NCBI GenBank assembly: GCA_028551475.1
Contig: CM052361.1
Coordinates: 17,115,274 to 17,179,273, forward strand
Direction: 5' to 3'
DNA length: 64,000 nt
Origin: Casuarina equisetifolia
Lineage: Eukaryota > Streptophyta > Magnoliopsida > Fagales > Casuarinaceae
A model generated the notes under the pieces. It ran no database searches and was not told where the DNA came from. It saw only the letters and a list, made by a program, of their open reading frames with translations. Below are positions 49,711-61,465 of the stretch, piece by piece (positions within the stretch are counted from its first letter, which is position 1; each line of letters starts with the position of its first letter). The translations under genes were made by a program, and so were the position numbers.

Positions 49711-49904
49711 GTTTTTCTCTCTAAACAAGTTTTCCCTCCGTTCAATTGACCCACTGCCCATTTTCACATAAACGAGTCGATCCACCTCATTGGGTTCAGA
49801 TCCTTCGGTCGGATCCCTAACCCGCACGTGACCCGATTCACGTAATCTGGCAAAAACTCATTTTTTTCTCATTGCCACCTCCATCTTCCTCGTCATTGGC
49901 CAGT

Positions 49905-50870
49905 TTTGACGAGATAAGCTCCAGATCTAATTCTTCTAAGGGCACCAATCAGGCAAAAATTTTGGATTCACTAATTTTGGCCACCGGTGATGTCTCCATT
50001 GTTATTCTGGTTCCATAAGTACTCAATGGTTCCTCTGATTATTTCCCTTGGCAACGTAAAATGCTTATTACTTTGGGTTCACAGGATAAGATGGATTTAG
50101 TGAATGGAAAACTGCCCAAACCCAAAAATGACCAGCTTGCTAGTTTTTGGGAGAAATGTAATTTGATTATGCTTTCTTGGCTTTTAAATTCGGTTTCCCC
50201 TGAGATTGCGAACTCTATTTCATATTGTTCTACTGCATGTGCTGCTTGAAAAATGTTAGAATCTAGATATTGTAAAATTTATGGAACCTGCCGCTACGAT
50301 TTGGAGCAACAAATAGTGAAGGTGAAACAACAATCAAATGAGTCAGTAGCTAAGTATTTTGTTCGCCTCATGAACTTTGGGCAAAATTAGACAAATGTTT
50401 GCCAACGATTAAGTGTAAGGATGGTAATTGTACTTGTGATTTTCCTACTATGTTGGCTATTGAGAGAAAGTCTAGGCATGTTATTCATTTTCTTCTGGGG
50501 CTCTAGCCTACGTATGCTACAGTGAGAAGTAACATCACTTCTCGTAGTCTTGTTCCCCCTTTTGATAAGGTGTTTTTGATAATTTTTAATGAGGAACACC
50601 AGCACACTCTACAAGCTGATAATAGGAAAACAAATTTGGCCACCTTTGCTGTACAGTCCCCCGTGTCCTTTAGAGAGGGGTTTGGGAGTAGTCAGAGGGA
50701 CACTCTTTCTTCTAGATCTGGACAAGGAGGCTCCAGACCATTTTATGAGCATTATCAACACCTAAGCCATACTAAGGATAAATGTTATCAATTCATTCGT
50801 TTTCTTCCCAAGAATCCTCCACCAAAGAATTCGAAGAAGAAAAAGAGTAACACACATTCTACACATGCAA
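49905..50870 (+). pseudogene. Copia gag
   Basis: SSRSNSSKGTNQAKILDS leads into SSDYFPWQRKMLITLGSQDK and WEKCNLIMLSWLLNSVSPEI, the UBN2-type copia gag. A stop follows at 50247, and later segments (KQQSNESVAKYFVRLMNFG; ATVRSNITSRSLVPPFDKVF) lie in shifted frames. The zinc knuckle near 50735-50790 reads YEHYQHLSHTKDKCY. Its first two metal-binding Cys are Tyr, so it should not bind zinc. Confidence 0.8.
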
Positions 50871-50929
50871 TCAACGTAGAACCTCAAGATCAACAGTCTC
50901 TTCTAATGAGTAGTGTGGCAACAGTGCAA

Positions 50930-51345
50930 CCAATTAGTTCTACAAGCCCAGCACTTACCCATGAGCGGTATCAGCAAGTGGTTCAGCTCCTTGGTCGCTT
51001 TGGGTCCACTAAGCCCATGGCGAATGTTGCAGGTATGGTTTCAACTTTGCAAAATTCATCTTTGTTTGATTGGCTTATTGATTCAGGTGCGAGTGATCAT
51101 ATTACATGTGACCTCTCTTGCATGGAAAATATTCGGTCATATGCATCAAACCCCATCTGGGTTAAACTGCCTGATTATAGTAGTGTAGCCGTCACCCATA
51201 TTGGGACAGTCCGTCTTTCACCATCACTCATACTTTATGATGTCCTTCATGTTTCTTCTTTTAAATGTAAACTTTTGTCAGTTGCCAAATTTACTTTTGA
51301 CAACTCTTGTCTAATACTTTTTTATCCCCATTTCTATTTCTTCTA
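50930..51345 (+). pseudogene. Copia protease
   Basis: WLIDSGASDHITCDLSCM near 51070-51125 is the aspartic protease active site (DSGA) with an intact core. VKLPDYSSVAVTHIGTV and LHVSSFKCKLLSVAKF follow, then a stop at 51343-51345 before the preintegrase DHLTGTILRLGKAKRHLYHL. Confidence 0.85.
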
Positions 51346-51479
51346 GGACCATTTAACTGGGACAATACTGAGGCTGGGTAAGGCTAAACGTCACTTGTAT
51401 CATCTTATGTCTCTGACAAATGCCACAACTGATGTTTATTCTTCCATTGTCAAAACTTTTGAATGTAATGCCCCAAAGT

Positions 51480-52330
51480 GAGCCAATGTGTGTCAACAAA
51501 CTATGTTTAAGACTAATGTTTTGAGTACTAAACAGACATTATGGCATAGTCATTTTGGTCATTCTTCTTGTTATATGTCATCAGATGTTTTTTGTCCCAT
51601 TTGCCTTTTGGCGAAACAGACTCGTCTCCCTTTTCTATCTCATACTTCTACCACCACTTCCATAGTTGAATTGGTGCATGTTGATATATAGGCTCCACAT
51701 CGGCACCCTAATCATGATGGCTCATGCTATTTCTTGACTATTGTTGATAATTTTTCACGTGGCACTTAGGTGTATCTTATGAAATACAAGAGTCAAGCAT
51801 TGCATTTTTTGCAATCCTTTTTCACTATGATAGAGACACAGTTCCATTCTCACATCACCAGTTGCGATCAGATAATGATACTGAGTTTTTTAGTCATAAG
51901 TGCACGTCATTCCTTCAACTTCGAGGGGTGCACCATGAGAGTTCTTACGTTCACATCCCATTAAAAATGGTGTGGTTGAACGCAAACATCGGCACATCCT
52001 AGATGTAGCGCGGGCATTGCGATTTTAAGCTGACATTCTAGACTGTTATTGGGGGGAATGTGTTTTAATTACCACTCACCTTATAAATTGTCTTCCTACA
52101 CCTGTCTTGGATGGTAAAATCCCTTTCGAAGTTCTCTTTGGTAAACCTCCATGTATCTCACATCTTAGAGTCTTTAGATGTATGTGTTATGCTATTGTCA
52201 TTCCACGTAGGGACAAGTTTGCACCACGTGCTAGGCCCTACATGTTTATGGGATATCCTTCATCTCAGAAGGGGTATCATGTCCTTGATCTTGCCACACA
52301 CACTTTTTCGTCATTCAAGATGTTGTGTTT
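51480..52330 (+). pseudogene. Copia integrase
   Basis: LWHSHFGHSS...CPICLLAKQTRLPF is the zinc-binding HHCC region (about 51540-51630). LVHVDI-APHRHPNHDGSCYFLTIVDNFSR gives the start of the catalytic core (51672-51760), with a stop inside. VERKHRHILDVARAL-like sequence lies near 51975-52025. DGKIPFEVLFGKPPCISHLRVFRC to FMGYPSSQKGYHVLDLATH lies at 52110-52300. Confidence 0.85.
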
Positions 52331-53630
52331 CATGAGTCAATTTTTCTCTTTGCTCAGTCTCGGTCTTCTCCTTCTCTATCTTCCCTCTTCAAAGATCAAT
52401 CCTTTGTTCCCTTGAGTCCTGATTCATCTTTTGTCTCACTAGTGGCTACTCTAGACACATCTTTTCCTCTTCCATCTGCATATGAATCCATTGTTCTAGA
52501 GGCACCCTCTCCATCTGATACTCCTGTCTCATCACCTCGACTACCAAATGCATCTCCACCTCATTCACCATCATTTACTGTTGAGCATGTAGATCCACCC
52601 ACTGTGGATTCACCCTCCCTAGATTCCTCCACTATGAATCCACCTTCTGAGGTTGAGCCAACACCCACATCCCCTGCGGTTAGACACTCTCAATGTATGT
52701 CTAAACCTCCCATTTGTACACAGGACTATCATTGCAATCATGTCTCTCACTCTTTTACACCTTGCAATATCCCTTATTCCATCTCACATTTTGTATCTCT
52801 TGATCAATTATCCTTTACTCATCAAGCCTTTATAGCCTCCATCTCCCCTATTAGGGAGCCTCACTACTATCATAAGGTAGTTTGGGATCCTAGATGGGTG
52901 GATGCTATGGCTCAAGAACTTCATGCCTTAGAGGCTAGTGGAACTTGGTCATTGATTGACTTACCCCCTCGTCGCAAGCCCATTGGCTATCGATGGGTTT
53001 ACAAAGTTAAGTATCATGCAGATGAATCAATTAAGAGATATAAAGCCTATCTCATGGCCAAGGGCTTTACTCAATGTTATGGGATTGATTACGAGGAAAC
53101 TTTTTCACCAATGGCTAAAATGGTTACAGTTCAATGCATCATGGCATTGGCTTCTATGTTTCATTGGTCATTACATCAGATGGATGTTCATAACGCTTTC
53201 CTACATAGGGATCTGCATAAGGAGGTGTACATGTCTTTACCTTCGGGGATTTCTATCTCCCCCACCGGTTGCCCGAAGGTTTGTTGATTACTTAAGTCCA
53301 TATATAGGCTTAAGCATGCCTCTAGACAATGGTATGCCAAGTTTACTACAGTTCTTCTTGAAGCAGGTTTTAAGCAATCTTGGCACAATTATGCCCTGTT
53401 TACCCTTCAGCATGGATCCACTATTGTTGTTATTCTCATCTATGTTGATGACATGCTTATCACGGGTAACAGTGAGGATGCTATAGCTCAGGTAAAATCT
53501 CATCTATGTTCACATTTTCATATGAAGGATTTCGGTCAGGCTAAGTTCTTCCTTGAAATCCAAAGCTGGTATTTGTCTTAGCCAACGCAAGTATGCGTTA
53601 GAGCTCATATCTAAGGTTAGGCTTTCTAAA
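52325..53630 (+). pseudogene. Copia linker and reverse transcriptase
   Basis: A proline/serine-rich linker (52440-52690) precedes RT: MAQELHALEASGTWSLIDLP, GYRWVYKVKYHADESIKRYK, FTQCYGIDYEETFSPMAKM and HQMDVHNAFLHRDLHKEVYM. A stop at 53285 and a frame change follow. The active site YVDDMLITG is intact near 53443-53467. It is a dead copy although the catalytic motif survives. Confidence 0.87.
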
Positions 53631-53739
53631 GCTCGCCCTTATAAGATTCTCATGGATTAGAATTTGAAAATCACTTCTTCAGAATATGATGCTGGTGCAC
53701 CTGTTTAGATTGATGACCCTCTGTTAGTAGATCTAGGCC

Positions 53740-54300
53740 CTTATTAGTGTCTTCTTGGTTGTTTGATTTACCTCACTCATACTCGCTCGGATATCAATTA
53801 TCCTGTTCAAGTACTTAGTTAATTTATGCATTCTCCAAAGACTTCTCACATGGAGATGGCCCTTAAAGTCGTTAAGTATTTGAAAGGTACTCTAGGTTTG
53901 GGAATTTTCATGCCATCCAAGAAGGATTTTCAAATGAGTGGATTTTGTGATTTTGATTGGGCCATACGCCCTATGTCTCGGCATTCCCTTATTGGATTCT
54001 GTGTCAAGTTGGGAGGATCTCTGATCTCTTGGAAGACTATGAAACAAGTGACTGTCTCCAAATCTTCCTCTAAAGCTAAATATTATGCCATGGCGACAAC
54101 CGTTTGTGAGATTGTTTGGCTACATGATTTTCTTGGTGATTTGTGGGTCATTGTGCCTCGACCCATTTCTTTGTATTATGACAATGAGGCCACTATTCAC
54201 ATTGCAAACAATCCTATCTTTCATGAATGAACTAAACACATTGAGATAGATTGTCACTTCATTCGAGAGAAGCAACAATGGGGCTTAATTTAGACATATA
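53740..54300 (+). pseudogene. Copia RNase H
   Basis: MHSPKTSHMEMALKVVKYLKGT, GFCDFDWAIRPMSRHSLIGF, SWKTMKQVTVSKSSSKAKYYAMA and YDNEATIHIANNPIFHE follow the copia RNase H pattern. Several of the conserved Asp/Glu positions remain. A stop at 54228 precedes the TKHIEIDCHFIREK-like tail. Confidence 0.85.
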
Positions 54301-54423
54301 GCATTCAAACTTATGAACAACCCGTAGACTGGTTGAGTAAAGCTTTATATAAAAGACAGCACAATTATCTTCTTGGCAAGCTTGGTGTATTTGACTTGTA
54401 CAAATCACCAGCTCGAGCGGGGT

Positions 54424-54686
54424 TGTTAAGATATGATTTAATTGTTTGTATATTTCTTATTGTTTTTATTTCTTTAGGCCCATTATTTGTTTATAATAGT
54501 TGGCCGTATATTGTTTCGTTTATTCATTTGTTGGGCTTCGCCCATCTGGGTTTGACCAACCTGTGTTCGGTCGATATTACACTTTGTATTTGATAGTTTT
54601 CTTTTAAGCAAGCAAAAAGGGTTTACTCCAGATTCTCTATGTCTTCATCCCAAATCCTCAGATGTTGTCTCTTTTCTAATCTTAGA
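54424..54686 (+). repeat. 3' LTR of the copia element
   Basis: 263 bp, preceded by the short purine-rich GAGCGGGGT. It is followed by TTATA. Confidence 0.9.
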
Positions 54687-54689
54687 TTA

Positions 54690-55960
54690 TAAGTTACTCA
54701 AATAGGTTCACTCATCACAAACTTATAAGACAATCACCTACCTGCACTAACTAGATCCATATTTAATAATTAAGAATAATGTATGTTAATTGATTAGACC
54801 AATTACAAATCATTGGTATAAGCTCAAATGAACAAATTCTATAATACTCATTAATATAGACCCGCATTAATAAGCCTATTAAAATAGGCCAATATAATAT
54901 GGTCAGCTCTCTTCAGGTGCTAGGTATTTCACATTCACTAACACTTGTTTATTTTAGGTCAATAGGGCAATCCATATTGCTAAGCTTCATGATGCATAGT
55001 TGCTGGATCCAACAAGCTTAAAGGAGATGAGGGAAGCTTAGTCTCTCCCAGAAAAAGTGGGACACAGTAATCTATAACCCTCAGTATCAGAAGAACATAC
55101 TCCTTTGTTTTGTTAGACAAGACCCCATTTTGATGAATGTAAGCATTGTTTCTTGCTAGTGACAGAATATAAAGGGTTCCTCTTAAAATGCTCCTGGAGG
55201 GCATGGAGATGGCTTAAGACATCATACTTTAGAAGCATAGTCTAACAAACAGAGAGTAGGTTAATTAAATAGACATCTCTATTTCACATTACTTTAAACA
55301 TATGAACAGGGTTGTGGCACTCGTGCTCATTCAATTGCAATTTCATTCAATGTTATCAACCTTTTTTTTTTTTGGTTGACAAGGTGACTCGATTGCTACT
55401 AAGTCAACATGCAACTTTTACATAACAAAAAGAAAATGACATAGTTGCAAGTAGAATCCATAACACAAGAGAATGTAAATTGTTGTTTATTTTAATAAAC
55501 AAGTGCAAAAGCGAAAATGATAAAGGTTACTATTTCATGCTTGAATGAGAGTGGAAATTTACTTATGTGAACAGATGTTGAATACCTACTCCAATTCCAA
55601 GTAGGAATTTTTGAATATGAGCATTCAATCATGATTGTATTAATGGAAAAATAATACTTTAATACAATATTGAATTGTGTTTTACAGAAAAATTGAAAAA
55701 TCACAAAACAACCACACTGTGCACTATCTTCTAAACTACGTGTTACAAGACGTAAGGAAAAGGAAAAGAAAAAACAAGTGGGTGTATTTAATTGTCTCAA
55801 ATCTATAATGGTTTACAACACACACTGCTACCATTACTTAGACAAAAGTAATTTTACAATTCCTTACACAGCAACCAATTACATAAGAAAAAGTGACAAC
55901 CTAAAAATGTATAGTAACCTTACATATAAAATTCTAAGAAGACAAGTACATCATCTACCA
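54690..55960. other. Gene-free stretch
   Basis: No coding sequence is supported. The part from about 55750 to 55960 may be the 3' LTR of the - strand copia remnant that follows, because it lies just beyond the AAGGGAGAA polypurine-like stretch on the - strand, but a partner LTR was not found. Confidence 0.3.
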
Positions 55961-55989
55961 AACTAAAAATATCACATCTTCTATTAATA

Positions 55990-57270
55990 TTCTCCCTTAA
56001 GTAAGAAATTTAAACAAATCAAATATTTCAAGTTTAGGAAGAAGATGCTAATATTGGTTGTTGTAAAATGCCTTTGTCATTGAATTTGTAGCAACACCTT
56101 TGTTAAAATGTGGCATGTCTATGACTTTCTTGCATCTTATCTCTTATGAACAATCAACACTTAAGTGCTTGGTTCTCACATGACATGTGGGATTGGTTGC
56201 TATCTTTTCTACTGTCTCATTTTAACCAAATAAAAAAAATTTAAAAAAATGGTCATTTAATGATTATGCCAAAATCCTTGAGTAATCTTATAATCCAAAC
56301 TATTTTTAAGCCATGGTAGCCATTGCTTTACTCTACAAATGATAATGAGATAATAGGCTACATTTTGTCTTTTAAGAAATTAAAGAATTACCAAGGTTTG
56401 AAAAGGAACTTATAATGGACTTCCTTATCATAAGGCATATGTCAAAATCACAAGTTATTAACTCTAACTTGAAAATGGACAAAAAGATCATCCCAAGATC
56501 AAGGCAACTCTTGAGATATTTGATGACTCTCATAATTACTTCCATGTGTGACTTTATGCATAAACTAATTGAAAAGTTGCACTTGAAAAAAAAGGTCAAG
56601 GCAAATCAATTTGAGATAAATTAACCTTCCAACCAATCTTTGATCAAATACACTTACAAATTGCAAACTATAAATTTTCTATTTCACTTCATTATCATAT
56701 TCCATGGTCGTAACTCCTTACTTTGCTCCATAAGAATTATTGTCGGCTTGGATCAACAATCCTACCTCTAAGATAAGTTCTAAAGCATACTTGCTCTTAT
56801 AAAAGGAAATCCCTTTTAGAGAATGGGCAATCTTAATGTTAATGAAGAACTTCAAATATCCTAAGTTCTTCATAAGAAAAGTGGAGTAAAGATAGCACTT
56901 CAAATCTAAGATGGTCACCTTATTATTTCTATGATCAGAATGTCAAGAACATAAATAACTAGAGCTATATAAAAAAGCAAGTAGTCATGGTAGGACCAAC
57001 AAAAGTAAGGCATAATAAGAGCCTCTCTGAAGTTCATATTTCACTAGTAAAAAGCTTGTTTCAACTCCTAGAGAGATTTCTACAATTAAGGAACCAACTC
57101 TTCCTTGATTGTAAAATTCAAAGGAAAGTTTCATGTAAACCTCTTTAGAAAGGTTACCATGTAAAGAAGCATTTTAAACATCTATTTGACAGAGAGGCCA
57201 ATGATAAATTATTAAAACTAAAATAATCAAATGAATAGTAACATTCTTGACAATGGGAGAAAAAACATAT
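55990..57270 (-). mobile_element. Copia RT-RNase H remnant, - strand
   Basis: On the - strand, IDV-NASLHGNLSKEVYMKLS lies at about 57185-57120. VIYVLDILII (the YVDDIIITG position) lies near 56960. KNLGYLKFFINIKIAHSLKGISFYKSKYALELI lies at 56868-56765. RNase H includes SHMEVIMRVIKYLKS near 56545 and a decayed C-terminus to about 56000. Stops and lost Asp residues show it is inactive. Confidence 0.75.
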
Positions 57271-57599
57271 TAATAATAGATGTGGTTTTTAGGGTTGGTT
57301 AACAAGGTGGTTCAGGCAAAGTGACTAGGTTGTCTTTGAGAAAATTCATGAAAATGTAACCATTTCACAAAAGATGGTTAATGAGATTGATAAAAAGGTA
57401 ACTAGTTAATCCTTTATATAACTCCAAGGAACAAGATATGGTTTCTTCAAGTCAACACACGGCATAAGCAAATCCATTATCCCCTAGCCTATTCATCTTT
57501 TGCACAAGATGCTTTCAATCATAAACTAAATGCTCATGCGAACAGAGGGAAAATAGGAAATACAAAGGAGATAACAAATTCACAAGGGTGTCACATCTT

Positions 57600-57850
57600 G
57601 TTTACAATTCTGGTTATGGATTTATTTCCTTTATAAAGGGGGCGTGGGATGTTCACGAAGTTCGTGCCTTCCATACCACCATATAACTAGTCATCGTTGG
57701 GCTCCTTCACTCTTAAACACAAGGGATAGGGGGAAGGTGGCCAGGCCTATCATATCAAAAGGGTTAAAGAAAGAGAACTCGGCCACCCATTTCAATTAAT
57801 TTCAAGGGTAGGCGCTTGCCTGATTCGACCAACTGTAGATGATATGCTGA
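57600..57850. other. GC-richer island in retroelement DNA
   Basis: This stretch (for example GGGCGTGGGATGTTCACGAA, GGTGGCCAGGCC and GGCGCTTGCCTGATTCGACC) is visibly richer in G+C than its neighbours. It has no recognisable coding content. It may be inserted DNA of another origin, such as organellar DNA, or a different repeat family. Confidence 0.25.
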
Positions 57851-57949
57851 TTTTTATGATAGGAAATAAGAGATCTATCATGAATCTAAAATATTTGTTA
57901 CAAGAGCATGAGGCCAACTATGGATAGAAGGTGAAAGAACAAAAAAAAA

Positions 57950-60101
57950 TTAGGGTTATTGTGTCAAATAAGATGAAAAGAAGCCCCCCCCTAAAAAAAA
58001 AAAAAACATATTATGAGATAGGGAAATTTCTCAAACACAATTTTACTAATAAAATACTTGGGAACCCCACTATTTATAAGGAAAAGCAACATTCATTATT
58101 TTAATGAGTTGGTAGAAATTATAGTTAACAAAGTGTAGGGATAGAAATCCAAAGTTATTTCTCAAGGGGTTAAGCTTACATCCGTTAAATGTGTTTTTTC
58201 CTTTATACCACTTCACATCTTATCCATAACAAGAGTTCCAAAAGCTATGTAACGAAAGGGAAAACCAAATTTTGGCCAACTTCATATAAGGTTCAAAGGA
58301 AAGTTTAGTAGTACATAGGTAAAATTGGATATAGTTTGCACTTTATGTAACGAAAGGGGCCATGGGATCCAAAATTTAGAACAAGTAATGCAATCTTTAA
58401 AAACAAAATTTGCTTGGGACTACATTGATTGCAAATCATTGTAAGCCTTTTTAATGAGAACTAAATATGATTATCCAATTGAAGCCATTCAAAGAGGAGC
58501 AAAAAAGTCTTACTTGCATGTTGGAAAATGATTTTTCCCTTGCTATCTCACATGATGAAACATAGTCAATAGATTACGGGGAAGGTCAATAGATCTTTTT
58601 TAGAAAAACAATTAGCTAGGACAACTGCTACAGTATCATTTGTGTATGTCTAGGCATTTTAGTCCAGGAAGTTTTGCAAAAGCCCTCCTATATAAATGAT
58701 CATCTCTCTCATGGTCAACAATTTAATGCATAAAAAATGTTCTCCTATAGGAACCCAATAGTTCGGTGTGGGATTTGAATTCTTCAAGTTCCTTCTTGGC
58801 ATCTAACGTCTATTAGATAGGAGGACTAAAGGACTAAAAGTAAAATGGCAAAATTCTGGTGGAACAAAACAGTCCCACCTAACTCAATATTATTTATGTG
58901 GAAGCTCATCAACAATGGAAGTCTAGTTGAAGGTAACATGCAATGCCAAGTGATCCAATGGCTTCCAAATGCTAAGGCATGCTACCTTCATGCCTAAAGA
59001 GAAACAATGGAACACCTCTTCATGCATGGAGATTTGGCTCACATTATATGAAGGAGATGTGCTACTTTCTTAAAGGTATAGGGATAATTCAATCTCACTC
59101 ATTCATTGTTAACCTCTTGGTGCCTGAAGGTAGCTTGGAACAATTAAAGAAGAACATCCATAGCAATACTAGGGAGTGTGATCACATAAGGCATATGGGT
59201 GGCCAGAAATGCTACATGGCATAAGGAAACACATATGGCACTTAATAGAATTCACAAAGACATCAATCTTTGGTTAATTCAGCTTTTTATTATCCCAACA
59301 ATCAACACCTAAGTAAGTTTTCTGGATCACATATCCCTCCATATTTTGAGAATAGAAAAGGAAGTAGGATTAAATGACATCCTTAAAAGTTTGTTGAAGT
59401 TAAACACAAATTGATCCAATGTATTCAATAATAATGTGGGTGGAGGAGTCTTGAGAGATGGTAAATCTAGCATCATTTTAGCTTTTGTAACTAAGTTTGG
59501 CCTAAGAAGTAATGCACATTCAGAAGCACATGCTCTCTAAGCAGGTCTCCTAATATATCATGAATATAATCAATTACCATATATAATTGAATCAAATTCC
59601 TTTTACTTAGTTCAAAGCATACTCCACCAATGGAAACCACTTTAGCATTTGGGTGCACCATCTACAGGTGTGTAAGTCTTCTTCCTTTATAAACTATCAT
59701 CAAACATATATATAGGGAGGTAATTCATTTGTAGATAGATTAGCCAATTATGGTCATATGGTTAGGACATACATATTTTTTATCAACCAAGCTTTTTTCC
59801 AAGGTCCTATGTGAATGCATTTAGAAATGATCATCTTCGTCTACGTAACTATAGAGCTCTATAAGGTTAAGCCTATGTACTACCCTTTCTATTTTTATGT
59901 TTTACTAGTGTAGGCTTTAATTGCTTTTAGAACTTTTGTGAGAATATTATGCATATTGGTCTTAGCCAATATTTTGAAAGGGTGAGGTTCACAACCTATC
60001 ATCTATACACATCAAAGATATGATTATTACGCCTAATCTTATTATTATTAATAAAATTTATCAACGTACTAACTTTGTTTTTCAAAATAATAATAATAAT
60101 A
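57950..60101 (+). mobile_element. LINE 3' portion with zinc-finger and RNase H-like domain, + strand
   Basis: With stops tolerated, the + strand reads GIQNLEQVMQSLKTKFAWDYI near 58370-58435. A zf-RVT-like region follows (ILFMWKLINNGSLVEGNMQC at about 58890-58950, METMEHLF-type MEHLFMHGD near 59008). Next comes a plant-type RNase H (GGGVLRDGKSSIILAFVTKFGLRSNAHSEAHAL at 59439-59537, then an ADRLAN-like end near 59740). It ends near an (AAT)n run at 60084-60101, a plausible LINE tail. Inactivated by many stops. Confidence 0.65.
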
Positions 60102-60149
60102 AGTATGTTTATGAGATAGTTTTAGAATCATGATCTAATCAAAGTCAAT

Positions 60150-60830
60150 TTGAAACTTACAAGCAATAAGTATGATACAAGTTATAAAACAAGAAAACAA
60201 GATAAGCCCTTGATAAACCTAAGAGGTTATAAAAAAATTGATGTACTTAGTTATAATGAGAGCAAATATCAACATTTTAGGCCAACTATTAAATTAATTT
60301 ATGCATGTAATCAGATAGCCTCATGTGGATATCACTATGAAAGTACTGAATTTATATTAAAAGGGCTTTAATGCCATCTAATAACAAGTTGATGTTGAAA
60401 CGGTGATATTGTGATGTGCTTGTCGAATTACAAAGAAAAGGAAATTAAAAGTATCTTGATCTTCAACAAAAATAGAAAGTAGAATTATTGCCTACTTAAC
60501 CTCCAGGATCATCTAAATGTTAGGCCTCCTTCAAGATTTGAAAGTGAAGGCGGAACAATTAGTTCACATGTTATGTAACAAGAAAACGGCTGCGCACATA
60601 GAAATTAATCTAGTTTATTATGAAAGGACAAATTCCATAAACGGGGAGTATTATTTGCTCAAATAAAAATTAGAATATTCTATCATGAAAACCAAGTATG
60701 CATGTACTGAAAAGCAACAGACACATCTCCTTACAAAAGCACTAACAAAAGCCGGCACACTCATTTACTTGGCAAGCTTACTGTATTAATACATTCAAAG
60801 ACAAACTTAAAAGGGGGATTGAAGAATAGT
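60150..60830 (+). mobile_element. Copia RNase H and C-terminal remnant, + strand
   Basis: The + strand from about 60370 follows copia RNase H order with stops (YCDVLVELQRK..., then SINGEYYLLK, then LLTKALTKAGTLIYLASLL at 60733-60790). An AAAAGGGGGATTG polypurine tract at about 60810-60822 marks the probable start of a 3' LTR (from about 60821), whose end and partner I could not identify. Confidence 0.6.
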
Positions 60831-61201
60831 TAAGTCAACCCCGTATTGTCAACATTTATCATTTATTTGAATTTATTGCATGCATAATCCTTATTTTATT
60901 TGTGTTGTTGGGTAGATTCCATTGTAACATAAATCATTGAATTCTTATCAATTTATTCCTTATCAGTAATTACGGACAATAAAGTACATAACTTGGTTAG
61001 TCTTGATCCCTTTGAATTGCTATTCCTAGGATTAAAACTATGTCCCAAAAAACGATTTGTAAGAAAATTGTCATCCTTTGAGAAAATCTTTATGTGGTAA
61101 TAATCTTGAAGCAATTGCCATGAAGTTGATAAATTCACCTGGATCTTGAAACACAACCCTCAAAAGATAATAGTGCTTTCTTGTCTTCCTTAACATATCG
61201 A

Positions 61202-61328
61202 CTGATGTTCACGTAATGGAAGTAGCTTAAAGTAGAAGTTCTCCACAAATAATAAGAGATACAGATTGGCTAATGTTCACATAATGGGAGTAGCTTAACG
61301 TAGAAGCGTTCCACAAATTATAAGAATC
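61202..61328. repeat. 69-bp tandem repeat, two units
   Basis: Two units begin at 61202 and 61271 and share TGTTCACGTAATGGAAGTAG / TGTTCACATAATGGGAGTAG, CTTAAAGTAGAAG / CTTAACGTAGAAG and TCCACAAAT. They lie 140-265 bp beyond the stop codon of CYP82 gene C, possibly within its 3' flank or 3' UTR. Confidence 0.8.
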
Positions 61329-61465
61329 TCTTAAGCGAGAGTATTATACACAAAGCAAAACAGTTTTCTAGTAATAGGTACACTAAGCAGGTAATTCCCC
61401 TTAAGAAGATAGGTGCATTCTTACTAAATAAAGAGATACTAGGCAAGCCAAGTTTGTAAATCGGT

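Larger units (their letters stand above)
48725..54686 (+). mobile_element. Ty1/copia element, structurally complete, inactive
   Basis: The LTRs at 48725-48988 (264 bp) and 54424-54686 (263 bp) begin TGTTAAGATATGATTTA and end ATCTTAGA; they are about 90% identical by eye. Flanks TTATG and TTATA are a near-match for a 5-bp target duplication. The primer site TGGTATCGAGAGCC (48989-49002, initiator-Met type with one extra base) directly follows the 5' LTR. A long leader with a 26-bp repeat array precedes gag. The copia order gag, protease, integrase, RT, RNase H is present on the + strand, but many stops and frameshifts break it. Confidence 0.93.

Noticed and set aside
52653..52835. Overlapping frames within the copia polyprotein (also 53188-53503 and 52956-53486)
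   Set aside because: These are other-frame shadows of the RT and linker region, which is recognisable in the 52325-53287 frame.
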